Below, one piece after another: positions 49,901-62,577 of a stretch of 64,000 nt of DNA (its first letter is position 1; the number at the start of each line of letters is the position of its first letter). Origin of the DNA: Zerene cesonia (lineage: Eukaryota > Arthropoda > Insecta > Lepidoptera > Pieridae); contig NW_024045132.1 of NCBI RefSeq assembly GCF_012273895.1, positions 2,294,001-2,358,000 of the forward strand, read 5' to 3'. Position numbers and translations under genes: made by a program. The notes beneath the pieces are model-generated. The model was not told the origin of the DNA. It did no database searches and was given only the letters and a program-made list of their open reading frames with translations.

Positions 49901-51134
49901 TTGTATATAAGGGTAATTTTTTAAATAAAATATCTAATGTATCACAGACGAAATCGCGCTACCCCCTGGAAGATAAACTAAACGCGAAACAAAATCAAAT
50001 CGATTGTTTTATCTGTATCCACTATCGAATTTACGAGCTTGACAATGTCTTAAGTAATCTAAAAAGCTAAAAGTATATTAGAGTAAGGGCAAGTGACATT
50101 ATTGCGTGACTGAGCACCACCACTCATTCGAAGCTACACTGTTTCCACTAGCGCAAGTCAAGTTTTGCAAACAAAGTCGGTCGAACAAACGTGGTGGCAA
50201 CAACGCCGAGGTCATCTTGATTTTTCTAGAAATAAAAAGCACTTATTATAAACACATAACTTTGCTTTATTGTTTTATGAGTTGTTATTAACGTAGCGAA
50301 TGTTTTGCATTTTCGTTCGTGTGGATCGCAATCAGCTTCTATCGTCTAATTAAACGTGTGCTTTAAATAAAAATAGGGTTATTAGGTTTATAGGCTGAAA
50401 CTAAGGAAAAATAATACACCGTTAATGTTTTACAGTTGTCACTAAGGCCTTTGATGTATGTTTATTGCAAAATGGTCGTTTCTTATAGTTTAATAAGGTA
50501 CAAATAAATGCGATAAATAAGTCTTTAAAGCTTTTGCGAACAAAATTTCCACAATTTTAATAACATTTCGCTATTAACTACTTTGCTCTATATCACTACC
50601 AATATGTAGCTAACCTTTATTCTGATCAATTTCCTAAACAATTTCTTTGTCGTCTTAACGGTTGCTTTTATCGTACCGTTTAATGAAGTGGATACATTTT
50701 CTAACCCTCGGAGGCTATATAGGTCTATTTTAACTGTAATCTGTACTGATTTAGTCCTTCGACCTGACGTTGTAATTAAGGTTATAACGTCTTGAACTTT
50801 CTATGCCATCAAAGCAGATGACATCGTCTATTATTGTCACTTCAATTGCAAACTTTTATCATAAAAATCAATGATCAAAGATAGATATAATGTAATAAAT
50901 TCTGACGGTCATACCTTGCATAATATACCAAGAAAAAAAAATTAAATTGAAAATAGCATATTAAATTGAAAATAGATTAGGCTTCATTATGTAAAAATCT
51001 ACATGAACAACTTTTCTTGATTAATTCATTCTTGCCTATTTTATCGCATGCAAAATTTCAAAAAGCGTCATACGTTTGTGGTGACATCATCTTGAAACAC
51101 AAGATATTACTGCTATAAACGTAATTTTTTGTTC

Positions 51135-51287
51135 ACATCAGCTTTGCCACTCGCTTTTACTCGCGCACGAACCCACGGCCAAAAGCAAGTATTTCTATAG
51201 ATCATGTGTTATTTTGGTACATCATTACCAAGTATCAAATCCTCACAAATTTTCGTAGTTATGATATTATAGTAGAATAAGATAGGA
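51135..51287 (+). repeat. decayed family A-like repeat
   Basis: 'cagctttgccactcgctttt' at the left and 'tcctcacaaattttcgtagt' plus 'atgatattatagtag' at the right preserve the order of family A blocks with much divergence. Confidence 0.4.
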
Positions 51288-52394
51288 TTATCGAAAGTGA
51301 AAATTCGTCTGGAACTAATATCTAAATCACATCAGTTTCATATTACTCTTTTATAATGATGAGACCATTATTGTTCCTAGTTTTATAGCACATAGTCTTG
51401 CTAAGCTTTTACACGACATGACCCATTATATATCGACCTTGTTTCTATTTCGAGCCGGTACAAAAATAAATAAAGGACATAATATTTGAATCAGCTACAG
51501 GAATAAATAAGGACGTATTTTAAGTCAGCTTATTATACATTATCTATATGCAAATAGGTTGTTTCAACGGCATACATGCCTTTGTGCCCCAGAACCTGGC
51601 CTGAAAATTTAATTTTTAGTTTCAAACTACAAGATCTATAGAATAATTTAGTAGCGTTCGAGTTTATGACGTCATGTCCTCGCTTCTACGTCTAGAAAAG
51701 CTTACAATTTTAATTCACGATATTAACAGAGTTGGGAACTTTGTGGTGTAAATTCCATAATTTTATTGGAGGCAAATTACAGAACAAATAATTACAAACA
51801 GCATATAAACTTCAATTAATTTTGTTTAGGGACTTGGGGAGGAACACTTGGAACTCTTGTAGGTTGTTAAGGAGCTGGTAAGTCATTAGATGTGTGGTTA
51901 AATAATTTATTTAATGTCTGCATTAGATGATTACTAAGTCATTATTTAGGTTCTGATGTTGTTTGTCAGTGACGGTTTGAATTTTAAGGAAGATTGGATA
52001 TATTGAATATAGAAGATGTAATTAAATAATTATTACTTACTATGATTTTGTCTGTGATGAGAATTATTTATCAATGTGTAAATGAATAATTAAACTTATT
52101 TATCAGCGTAAATGTTAAAATATATATTTTTTTCTTTTGTATACATTACATTATTGGGCCACGTTTTTAGATGATAAATTGCAAATTTGAAAGAAAGAGA
52201 GGACCAAAAAAAAAAAATTATTTGGTCATTACATAATTTGTGTATAAAATAAAAGTAGAAATTGAACTCCCATTTCTCCTGGTCACACTTAACTTTAATT
52301 CCCTTCATAAATTTTGATATATTCCTAATTCTTCGTACAAAGTCCTTAAAATGTTAGAAAAACTCGCGCAAAAAATAAAGGACATATTTTTACA
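51288..52394. other. non-coding stretch, nothing recognised
   Basis: AT-rich sequence with no supportable ORF. A 14-base A run is at about 52206-52219. Confidence 0.4.
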
Positions 52395-52577
52395 AAAAAC
52401 ATAAACCGTCTTCAAATTGACCAAATTTGACCTTATTTAAATAGGACCACGGTGACCAGCTTTTAAATAAAAAAAGAATCGCAGATATTAGACCACAGAG
52501 CAAAAAACTATGAGATAACAAACACAAAAAGCTGTCGAATTTACAACCTTCTCCTGTTTTTGAAGTCGATTGAAAAC
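52395..52577 (-). repeat. interspersed repeat family C
   Basis: Reads 'aaaccgtcttcaaattgacc' ... 'taggaccacggtgaccagct' ... 'acaacct-tctcctgtttttgaagtcgattg'. The arrangement matches 55727-55915 ('aaaccgccttcaaaatg' ... 'ggacaacgtggtagacagcc' ... 'aacctccttctttttggaag'). It is oriented so that its end complements the 'caaccgacttcaa' start seen at 56514. Non-coding; the minus ORF 52390-52581 is incidental. Confidence 0.55.
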
Positions 52578-53609
52578 ACAAGAAAAGTTAACGGCTATTT
52601 AAATTTCACGCGTTTGACAGTTTTCACGAAGACGAGAGAGCTTCTTTCGGGTCAGGTAGTCAATATTAATTATTATGAAGCCTCAAAGCAAGTAAGGCCC
52701 TCACTTAAAAAAATAGCGTGACATTTAAGAAATTAAATTAATATTTCGTCTTTTTTCATTATTTATCGTGATATTTGATTTACGAAGAAAGAATAGAAGG
52801 GAGTCTTTGGAGTCAGTCTTTGTTTAAATATTGATTATTATTAACACACAATTATAATACGAAACAACCGATTGTTGTTCGATGTAACTTTCTAGCACTA
52901 ACAGTTTACTAAAGGTCCGCTTGAAATAGCTTGTTTTATTTGTACCAGGATGCTATTCAATCGTATGGCCTGACGAAAAGCGAAAACCGAGATTCACGAT
53001 GGAGCATGCCAACCTAGGAAATGTCTATTGACAAATTACTTTCCAAATAAGATGGTTGCCATTTGGCGAATCATCTTCAGAAGGATTTAGTCTATTATTT
53101 ACATAATGCCTTCCTGGCTCAGATCACTTTACAAGAAATGAATATTTATAGTCGATTTCACCGTGGTTGTTCTATTAAAAACATGTGCTAAGGGCATTCA
53201 ATCTACTTAAAGGGAATCTAATCAATACTTGGGTAAAAATAGAGTAAAGCTTGGACCAGGGAGGTTACTGCGCCTGTCATTGTGATATAATACTTAGAAA
53301 TAGAATTAGAAAATAGCACATTTAGCGTTTTAAAGAAGCAGAAAAGTAAGCCAGATTTATGTATAATTATATATGTTAAAATGAACTTAGTTTCAGAAAT
53401 CACCTATTAAAAGAGAATCTTTACTGATTGATTTAGGGGGAGTCCAGGAAAAATAGCAGTATTTCTTAGGATGATGAGAAGTTATGTGGATTTGTTATCT
53501 TCTATTCTTTGTTTTTTAATCCAGTAAGAGGATCCAGTGAAAGCAATCCTTTTCTTACTAAAAGAGAATCCTTTTTTTAAATATGCAAAATAATTGTCAC
53601 GTCACCTTG

Positions 53610-53917
53610 GCTCTCGTAAGGCCTCGTATCAGATCAAATTGAATGTGGGAGTCGAGCACGTATCGATACGAATTGGGCCTCGCACCGGGTAATGTACCCC
53701 CACTGAAGATCGGCGTGAAAGAGTAATATGCGAGTGTTACTGTGTTTCCTTACCATTTCCATTCGTTTCCTTTACTCCCGTCGTCAATTTTTTTTTTCAA
53801 TTCCATTTTAAGTCTTCAAAGGACCTCACGCTTCTGCAATTGTTTATAGGCAGTGGTAACATTTACCATCAGGCGATCCACCAGCTCCCTTGTCATCGTC
53901 AACACAAAAAAATATAT
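53610..53917 (+). mobile_element. family D retroposon, longest copy
   Basis: From 'gtgggagtcgagcacgtatc' and 'gaattgggcctcgcaccggg' through 'gatcggcgtgaaagagtaat' to 'taccatcaggcgatccacca' and a poly-A run at about 53907-53913. It combines the blocks found separately at 42378-42445 and 45238-45432, and in reverse at 58000-58215. Non-coding; no clear flanking duplication. Confidence 0.6.
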
Positions 53918-54678
53918 CGTATAATCGTATTTTTATTAAATGAATCTTAGTTATACAATACGTTCGCATGAAGACTGGGGGTTCTTAATACAGTCTTTAA
54001 CAGGAATACAAAAGAAAAACTCATTCTTTTAAGAAACAAGTGGGCTAATCATCTACTTACCCGTAAACAATTGAGACATTTACGTGATTTAGTAACAGAA
54101 ATGAGGTTCAATTGTGTAATCTCTCTTAATTGTGCCTATATTTACTATGTATTAAGGTTAACACCAGGATTGGTTGGTTGATGGCACATATTTTTCAAGA
54201 AGATTTCAATTCTGTAGATGGTTATTAATGGATGCAGGATTAAACAAAAACCATATTATTATTTTGTATTGCATGGAAAACTAATTGGAAATACTCCAAT
54301 GATTTGATATTACTGTTATAAATGTATTAAACTAGATCAGTGTTTCCCGTTAACTACGATGTTCTGCATAAGCTGAAAGAATTTAAAGCGAACTTTCCAG
54401 TATTTTCCTTTGTATACAAAGAATAATAAACTAACATCACAAACTGTTTTCCGCGAAATACCGCTCCTTGTTACGATCGATACACTCCAGACTACGACTT
54501 AGAAGCCTCGTCGTATAAATCGTTTAGGATTTCGAGACGCATGAATTCGTCTTATGGGACCTTTGAGTCACTCGCTGCTGCGAGCTTATGTCAAGGAAAC
54601 GTGACACACGAGGCTAGTTTTTAGAGTTGGGTGAGGAAACCATGGGTAGTTGAATTATGGGAAATACAATTGCTTTTT
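53918..54678. other. non-coding stretch, nothing recognised
   Basis: No ORF of note; no repeat recognised. Confidence 0.4.
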
Positions 54679-54790
54679 AACCGACTTTAAAAATAGGAGG
54701 CGGCTCTGAATTCGTATTATCGTATATTGTATTTATTTTGATTTGTTACTGCAGAACTTTTGAATGACAACCGATTTAAATGTTTCCGTT
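54679..54790 (+). repeat. family C repeat fragment
   Basis: 'ttaaccgactttaaaaatag' 'gaggcggctctgaattcgt' followed by 'gttactgcagaactttt', the start of family C. Compare 56514-56610. Confidence 0.5.
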
Positions 54791-55726
54791 TAAGTTTGGT
54801 CTAGTTCCTACAAATTCTTTAGTTTTTTGTTAAAAAAAATTATTTTAAGGATCGCCTGTCTAACTGTTTTTAAACTTTTGTTTTCATATTATATATTAAA
54901 AGATGCCGAGATGGACCCAATTAGATAAGGTTTTAGTTTGTACAGTGATTTGGGTAGGTATTATCCTCTATATTAGATTTGTTTGATTTTTTTTTTACGA
55001 TATTCCATTTAATATCATTAAGATATCTTATTTTATATTCCATTACAATTAAACTTTTTTTGCAGTTTTTTTATATGATAACAATTCATATATTTTTTTA
55101 CGAAAACCGACCTTCAAACCAAATTTCATTTGTCATTAGTAAACCATATTATACTCCATTTAATTATTTCTACATTAAATTAAGTGCTAATATACGCATC
55201 TAACAAAGTTTGACCACATTGGGAGTTCTTGGTAGGTTGTTTGTTGATTCTTCTTATTGACTGATCTATCTATTAGCTATTATACATACATATACTTACA
55301 TACAAAAATATTTATATATATACCTACACTACATATTCATATCTTTGTTAGAGAATTAACGTGTTCTTTTATTTGTGTATATTTTGTTTCTGACTATATT
55401 TTCAACGATAATACATGATGTGTGTCAGACATAGACAAAGATTGAATATAAATTCAAAGCTATCTTTTGTCGCATAATTACTCATGGCTTTATATTAGCA
55501 AAAGAATATAAAGATCGTAAATTTTATTATTTGCCTACTTACCTTATTAATAAAGTAAGTATAGTAAAGTAAATCAGCAGATTAATTTCTTAGAGCTCCT
55601 TCCATTAGCTTCACCCAGTTTTAAGCCTGTATTGTACAATATAATAAACAAGTCATATTGAAACACAATATCAAACTAAAACTATCACCAAATGCATCAC
55701 GTATAATTAATTACAAGGTTTTATCA
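54791..55726. other. non-coding stretch, nothing recognised
   Basis: AT-rich; ORF 54979-55203 is Phe/Ile/Tyr-dominated, as expected of chance in AT-rich DNA. Confidence 0.4.
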
Positions 55727-55915
55727 AAAACCGCCTTCAAAATGTCAGAACTAGACGAAATTTAAATGGGACAACGTGGTAGACAGCCCCTTTCAAATAA
55801 AAGAAGAATCATAAAAATTGATTCACCCAGAAACAAGTGATGGGGAACAAACACAAAAATATACAGTCGAATTGATAACCTCCTTCTTTTTGGAAGTCAG
55901 TTGAAAATAACGAAA
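55727..55915 (-). repeat. family C repeat
   Basis: Begins 'aaaaccgccttcaaaatgtc', ends 'ttctttttggaagtcagttg'; collinear with 52395-52577. Confidence 0.55.
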
Positions 55916-55954
55916 AAAACACACACTAAGACATTCCACGAATATCATAAAACA

Positions 55955-56150
55955 GCTTTTCGTTCGCGGCTACTACCGCTTAGGCAAAGGACAAAAAATG
56001 AGAGTCAGATGTTTCACCGCGATGAAAAGTAGCCTATATCATGATCTAGACTCCCAACTATCTCCAAACCCAAAAATCACATCTAAAAATCGATCCGTTG
56101 CGAACAAACAAACAATCACCGTATCCTCTTTATAATATTAGTAAGGATTG
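55955..56150 (+). repeat. family A-related repeat
   Basis: 'cagcttttcgttcgcggcta' start, 'aaagtagcctatatcatgat', 'caactatctccaaaccc', 'gatccgttgcgaacaaacaa', 'tttataatattagtaaggat' end. It shares the terminal block with family A but has a different interior, so it is a sister subfamily. Confidence 0.55.
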
Positions 56151-56513
56151 ATAATATAATAAAAATGATATATAAAAATGATATACAAAGAGATGGAAGT
56201 TATTACCAGTAGCCACAAATTGGCATACAAATATTGGACGCACTGCTCCACGTTAAACACAATTTCGTATTAATTATAATGAAATTATAAATTGATGATA
56301 AACATTGCATATTATAGCATTTGATATGAACATTCAACTATACATTACAAGCAATTTGTATATCAAATTATTATAACACATATTCAGAGTTATACATATT
56401 ATACTTTACGCTGTCGCAAACATCCTCCGCTTGATTGAGTGATCGCGTTAATTAATAATTAACTAGCAAAAGAGCAAATTACTCTAATTCTACGTACTTC
56501 GTGTTCACGTTAT

Positions 56514-56610
56514 CAACCGACTTCAAGAAAGAGGGGGTTATCAATAGGACTGAATTTTTTGTGTTTGTTACCTCCTAACTTTTTACTGGGTGAACCAACA
56601 TTTACCGGGT
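56514..56610 (+). repeat. family C repeat fragment
   Basis: 'caaccgacttcaagaaagag' 'ggggttatcaataggactga' 'tgtgtttgttacctcctaac'; reverse complement of the end of 55727-55915. Confidence 0.55.
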
Positions 56611-57349
56611 TTAGTTTTTTATCTGAAATAGTTGAAAGTATAATTTACTTGCGTGTTCACATAGGTTTGCAAATTCACTTACACCAGGTAATTGTGTATT
56701 GTAAAAATCTATCACGAAAATATTTTTATACATTACACGTAAAGTTTGATTATGCGTCTCTCTACATATTAAAGTTTTGATGTTCTATCCATGCGTAAGT
56801 TTTTCTAAACCTTGCATCAAATTATCAAACACATATAAAATACTTTTTTTATAGGATAGGATATAGGATAGTAGGTAACGCATTCATGCCTTTTTCCGCA
56901 GCAGAAATATTTTATTTCAAACAAATATTATTAAACGTACACTTCATAGAGCATCTTTACATCACCGTTTTACCCTTGAACCTTAGCTCGATATATTGTC
57001 TTCTCTTGAATAGCCATCATATAGCATCATGTGTATCGTTATCTTCCCCCTTACTTAATGAATAAATTTTGTATTAAATATAATTTACGTTAAACTGCAA
57101 ATCATAATATATACAAATATATCTGTACAATAAAACTGTTTAAAGTTATAAAAAAGACTCAATTATTCGTAGTTCTAATTCACCATATCATGATTTCAAA
57201 TGAACCCCAACCGTTTTATTTAATCGCTATATTAAAATAAACAACAACACCCCACGTAAGAACTAATATCGTGTACGTTGGAATGGCTTTTAAGTCTACA
57301 CGTGTTTCGCGTAGTAAATCAGGCATAAGTGGACTTAAAGCTTTATAAT

Positions 57350-57520
57350 TTATGTGTCAGGATAGGCGAGTTGGCAATGAACTTGGGAGTAGGGCGGAGG
57401 TGTGTCTTGCAGGCTGCAGCACCAAGGCCGTCGCGTCGCAAAGCATTGTATTACCAGCATCGATTTATCGAGCGGCGCGCGCCGCCTCCTCTCCCCACCC
57501 CTCGCCCTCTTGGAGTGCTC
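57350..57520 (+). promoter_or_regulatory. GC-rich island ending in a splice donor, candidate 5' UTR exon/promoter of Ace
   Basis: About 170 GC-rich bases (ggagtagggcggaggtgtg, ggccgtcgcgtcgcaaagc, gcggcgcgcgccgcctcct) in AT-rich surroundings, followed by a consensus donor GTAAGT at 57521. No ORF with a recognisable domain; the overlapping ORFs at 57329-57573 in three frames reflect the lack of AT-rich stops. It lies 4.9 kb upstream of the acceptor at 62446-62447 that precedes the acetylcholinesterase start. Insect Ace genes have long, spliced 5' UTRs, so an untranslated first exon here is plausible but inferred. Confidence 0.4.
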
Positions 57521-57999
57521 GTAAGTCGCGTTATTTCGCGACTTTATCACCGCTTCTGACGTCGCTGATTTAATTTTCTAAGAACACTAATCGGCCGTTT
57601 AGAACGTACTGGTCAAAAATCTTGTTGGATTGATGAGGAAATTAAGGTAAATTTGAGCAGTAGGTATATTTACTATAGTGATTATAACCACACATCAGCG
57701 CGACTGATCATAGTTATGTTTACATGTACATCGCCAGACTTCTTTAAGAAAATCATTCGATTTTTTTAAAAATATTTCAATAATAAAAAAATATGTATTT
57801 CTGTCATATTGACATGCATAAAATACAATTGTTATGGTACGGTATGGTAATTGGTATGGTGACGTATGGTAGGTAATTAAAATTCATGAGAATTAAGAAA
57901 ATAGCGTTGTCTTCTATATAGCGAGTAATTATTGCTAGAGTTTTGTAACCTAATAATAATCAAAAGCAAAACTGAATAGTCTGTCTGAGGATTGTTTTG

Positions 58000-58215
58000 T
58001 GTTAGAGCGGCAACCGAGCTATTTTTCTGATGGTAAGCAATCATCACTGATTAATTATCAATCATGTCGCGGAGTTAGTGCTTCTGCAAATACGTAGCGC
58101 GTTTAAGACATAAGAGATAAAGGATGCACAATGGGATCTTTTGTAGGGATGTGGCATCTTCTCCGTAGCGAGCTCGCTCAATTAGTTCCGAATCCTGTTC
58201 GATTCCCACATTTAA
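58000..58215 (-). repeat. family D retroposon, decayed copy
   Basis: 'gcggcaaccgagctattttt' 'ctgatggtaagcaatcatca' at the left and 'agcgagctcgctcaattagt' 'ctgttcgattcccacattta' at the right are the complement, in reverse order, of the 53610-53917 copy. Confidence 0.5.
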
Positions 58216-61200
58216 TTCCATCTAAGATATACCGCCTTCTTTTTCTGGGCTATTTGAGGTTATCACACTGTATATGGGTTGTTATTATGTACCGTCTAGT
58301 TTTATAATTCCGTTAATACAATAGTACTTCGTTCTTTTACAAAGATATGGTGTAGTTTGTTACGAGACTACAGTCTGCATACAGAGTATCACTAAGTTAA
58401 TTTACACGAGGTCTGGTCTCTGTAGACTCGCTCTGTTCGCAAGCTACTGAACTTTGGACCATCCCTAACATACTGAATTTATTTATCATTTCATCAACGC
58501 GCTCGGACTTAATTGTATTGAGGTAATTACTGGTGGTTGGAATCTAATTAATTATTCAGCTTGTTTTGCCCAACATTAGAGCATACATCTTGAAGCGAGA
58601 ACTTGATGCTTCTGACTCGATTATACAGTATCAAGGGCAACGTGAGAGTTTTTGATAATTAACTACATAACAATTTACATTTTATTTTATTTTTACCTTT
58701 CTATAAATAAAGGTGATAATACTTTTAATTTTGATTTTGCAAAAAGGAACAGGTTATATACCAGCCCCCACTTCCTTAATATCTTATTTCAATCAAATCA
58801 CTTACTCGTGATGTAATAACGTGTTTCACCCCATCATTTCTGTCATAAAGGGTCTTCGCACGTAACACCACATATCACCTGCATAATGATTTTGTCGTTA
58901 GGGTTGCCAATAAAAATAAAATGAATTACGCCATCACCGCTGTAACCCTAAAATACGGTAATTTCTCGTTTCCACAAATGCTCTTTATTGGCTGGTCCGT
59001 TAGAAATCTTCTCATTTTTATTACATAAATTTTTCAGATCACGTCTGTGAATATCATTTTACTTTTCTTTGAGTTTTTTCCTGCTTGTTCCGGTCAATGT
59101 AAAAAAAGTATTTATAATTATTTTAATGAGATTTCGGTGGCTTACGAAATAGCGAAATGTAAATTTCTACTATAACTGCAACAAAACAAAATAAGGGTAA
59201 ATAAAAATAAAAATAATCAGGTAGAATAAGTCAGATATTATAACTCTAGACTTGTTCTTCTATTTTCAATCTTTCACCATATGCTAATATATCAGAATGC
59301 ATAATCAAATATAACTAAACATGTAACATACAGTTAGTTTCGTCCCAATTCTTGATGTTATAAGTTATGTATGACCAGTTGATTGGTCTACTATATAAAC
59401 TTCCTATTTTCCTTACAAATAATAATTTATACGTTAAAATTAGATTTATAATTTATTAATGATAGTTGTTTTGTTAGAACATAACAACTTATCTAATGTT
59501 TTATATTTCATTGTGTGTAATGATATATTAAACCATTAACCGTTTGTAACTACCCCCACACTTATTCAATTTTTGACTTTAAAGTGGACGTGGTGGTGGT
59601 GGTCTTAAATTTATATAAATCTCCAAAGCTATTTAAATATTTAGTATTATACTTTAGTTTTAGGAAAACATTGTGACATATAAGTAAATTATAAAGCTGT
59701 TCGTGTTTCATCAGTCCGAATAAGATTGGAAATTTGGGTTGAATTATAACGTACAAAGGTTGCAGCTAAACCATGGGTTACTGACTCTTGTATGCGCCCA
59801 AAATGTGATATCAAATCCATTCATCGAAATGCAATGTTTTACTGATGCTTTCAGAAAGGTAGGTTCTTAAATGTATATTTTCTACCCTTTTGTTATTTTT
59901 CGTATTGTTGAGAGGTTGACATGAATAAAGACGTATAAATAATTTGGTATAATTTCTATCTAAATCCACTCGAAGTTAGTTTACCATTCCACGGACGTAA
60001 TGCTACATGTTTTTACAATGACAGCGATGTTTTCTGTGTGTCAGACAACGATAAAGTTTTGCAAAGCGTAGGTCAGTTTACCGTCTAACAGTTAGTGTCT
60101 TTACGTTTCATGATCGTCATGTCACTGTCCTTCCATACCTGTCTGTTAATAAACATTTGTTTAGTTTTGTCATATTGATTGAAACATTTATTTTTAGTGT
60201 TATGTAAATGTCGTCTTTTTTTGAGGTCGGTTAAAAACAGAATTACCAGAGAATTATTTTGATCAGAACTTGAACTCGTAGGTTTTAATTAAAATTGCTA
60301 GCGTATACATTGACATGCCAATCTTAATATTCTTTAATGGAGGCTTCAATCCAGATAACCATCTGATTGGATATGGATCTTCCTCTCTAATCTATAGAAT
60401 CCATTTATTTTTGGCTCAACAAAATATTTTGAATAGTTAAAAGTTAGGTTGTGCATTATACGTGTCTTATTTATCTAAGCATGTTATTATTTATATACTC
60501 GTTATTATTATTTCGCTTTTTGTTGAAACTGATCAAGGTTCCTCGATTTACAAATCTTTATTAATGTAGTAATAATAAAATGGGTATATTTCAAATATAA
60601 TGTACCTATTGCTGCAACTATATCAAAAAATTAACTATAAATATATAATTTGGTATCTGAAATATAATTGAATACTTCGTTAAAATAATTTACAAATACC
60701 AAATTTATACAGGCCATTGCAAGTCCATAGCATAATTCCTGCAGAATCGAACAATGGACCTTGAACTATAATGGAACATGGGGGTTGAGTTTTATCATGT
60801 TATCTTGATTAGTTAATTCATTTCAATGTCACGACGGAATTTTATTACGGCATTTTTACGTGGTGTGTTAGGTCTAATATAGTTGCATTTACGTTTATTA
60901 TAGTTGTATTAAGACACTTTGAAGGCTATTTGAACGCTTCAGTAGCAGCCTTCGACATAGAAACTCCATTAACTTAGTATGGAACTATAATTATAAACTT
61001 AATTATTTTATATTTACCTGCACTTGTACTTTAGTAATATCAGGTAAAAGTCCCGAAACTGACGTAATTTAGTTATGTAACAAGATTGCAGAACACAGAT
61101 TAGAGATACTGTATTGTGGGATACTTTTCCGATACAGTTACTATGAAGAACTCTTTCTATTTACCATTTACTTAATGCAATTTATAATGTTGATTTTGTT

Positions 61201-62447
61201 AGTTTTTTTTTTATGAATATCGACATTCGCATTTTCTATGAATTAGGTCAAGTTCAAGCGGTTACCACACCCTCACAAATATCGACGTTATAATAAAAAG
61301 ATACTACAGGGCTGATGAACTTATATGCTTACTATCTTCCGTTCTTAGATTCCTTAAAACCCCAATTTCTTCAGGATCATAAAATATGTATTTAAAAAGC
61401 AAATAAATTAAAGATAGATAAAATTTGTACCTTTTAACAAAAAGCAGACAGTTAAATCATAGTTGAACTACAAATGAACACCAAAACGATTCATACTTGT
61501 CATTCATATGAAGGACACGGTTTTAAATTAATAATTACTTACCTATACCGACCAGTGTCAGAGACAACAGGTGTTCGTGACATGTTTTGAAGTTTAATTA
61601 GCTACCGATCACAATAATTGACGTAATAACGTGCATCCTATTGAGAATGCAACCAGTAAACTTTAACTATGTTATTGTCGAGTCGTTAATTCTGGTATAT
61701 TTATTATCTCTTACTTTGCAAAATAAATATAGTGTCTGTGTTTTAATGTACGATGTCAACATGCATTTTGTAAAGATCAATTATTTGTTTAGTTTTTAAT
61801 TATATGTATTATACTGTTATTACATAACCGTAAAGAGACAATTTTTAGTTAGCATAAATCTGTATTGAAGTGACCGCTTGTCCGACCCACTTTTACAAAC
61901 ATTGATTTCCCATTTCAAGAGCTGTATACTTGGTACCTATAATAACGACTCATTTATTTGATGTCGAAAGGGCTCCGGTAATTTATTGTTTTGCGTGTGA
62001 GAATTTGATTCGAAGTTAATTACAATTTATGAAATTTACATAAGACCTGCATTTAATCTAGCGATTTAGCTTTGGAAATTTATATTTCGTTTTAATGCCA
62101 GTTTAGGTGAATATTCAAATTTTTTAATGATTCATGATTTAACAGAACGATTTTGTAAAAATTATTCGATTGTTACTTTACATATATTTTACAGAACTAG
62201 GAATAATATGAAAAAAAATATATTTGGGTATATTGTACCTACGTGTAGCACACTATATTGTAGGTAACTCAGAGATGATAGATTAACCTTGAACCTTGTC
62301 CCAAAACTCTTGGCTGTGTCATCATGTACTTGACCTGACTTTTATACAGGATTTTTTAGATTAAATAAACAAATGAATATAAAACCACCTCCTTGAGATT
62401 ATTAACTTGAATATAAGTGAAATTCTCATAAATGTATTTATTTTCAG
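58216..62447 (+). other. non-coding region upstream of Ace
   Basis: AT-rich sequence without supported ORF. It is presumably an Ace 5' intron if the island at 57350-57520 is an untranslated exon, otherwise intergenic. It ends with the acceptor TTTATTTTCAG at 62437-62447. Confidence 0.4.
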
Positions 62448-62577
62448 GTACAATTCGTCAGCATCGAGTTGATTTGAAGAAATGAGTTTTAACAAATACT
62501 CGATAATCAAGCTTGCAGATTACTTCAGATTACATCGCGATACGTCTCAGTAAATCATAGAGGACTTTATCGTCGCA
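62448..62577 (+). other. Ace: 5' UTR part of the first Ace coding exon
   Basis: Starts after the acceptor ..TATTTTCAG and runs 130 bases to the ATG at 62578. The acceptor call is from the polypyrimidine-AG signal only. It contains an upstream ORF at 62482-62553. Confidence 0.5.
62482..62553 (+). promoter_or_regulatory. upstream ORF in Ace 5' UTR
   Basis: ATG at 62482 in a fair context (gaaATGa), 23 codons (MSFNKYSI..RDTSQ) and a TAA at 62551-62553, closing 24 bases before the Ace start codon. Such uORFs can reduce or regulate translation of the main ORF; a role here is inferred. Confidence 0.45.

Noticed and set aside
57329..57573. ORFs in several frames within the GC-rich island
   Set aside because: Three overlapping frames are open because stop codons are AT-rich; none has a domain.
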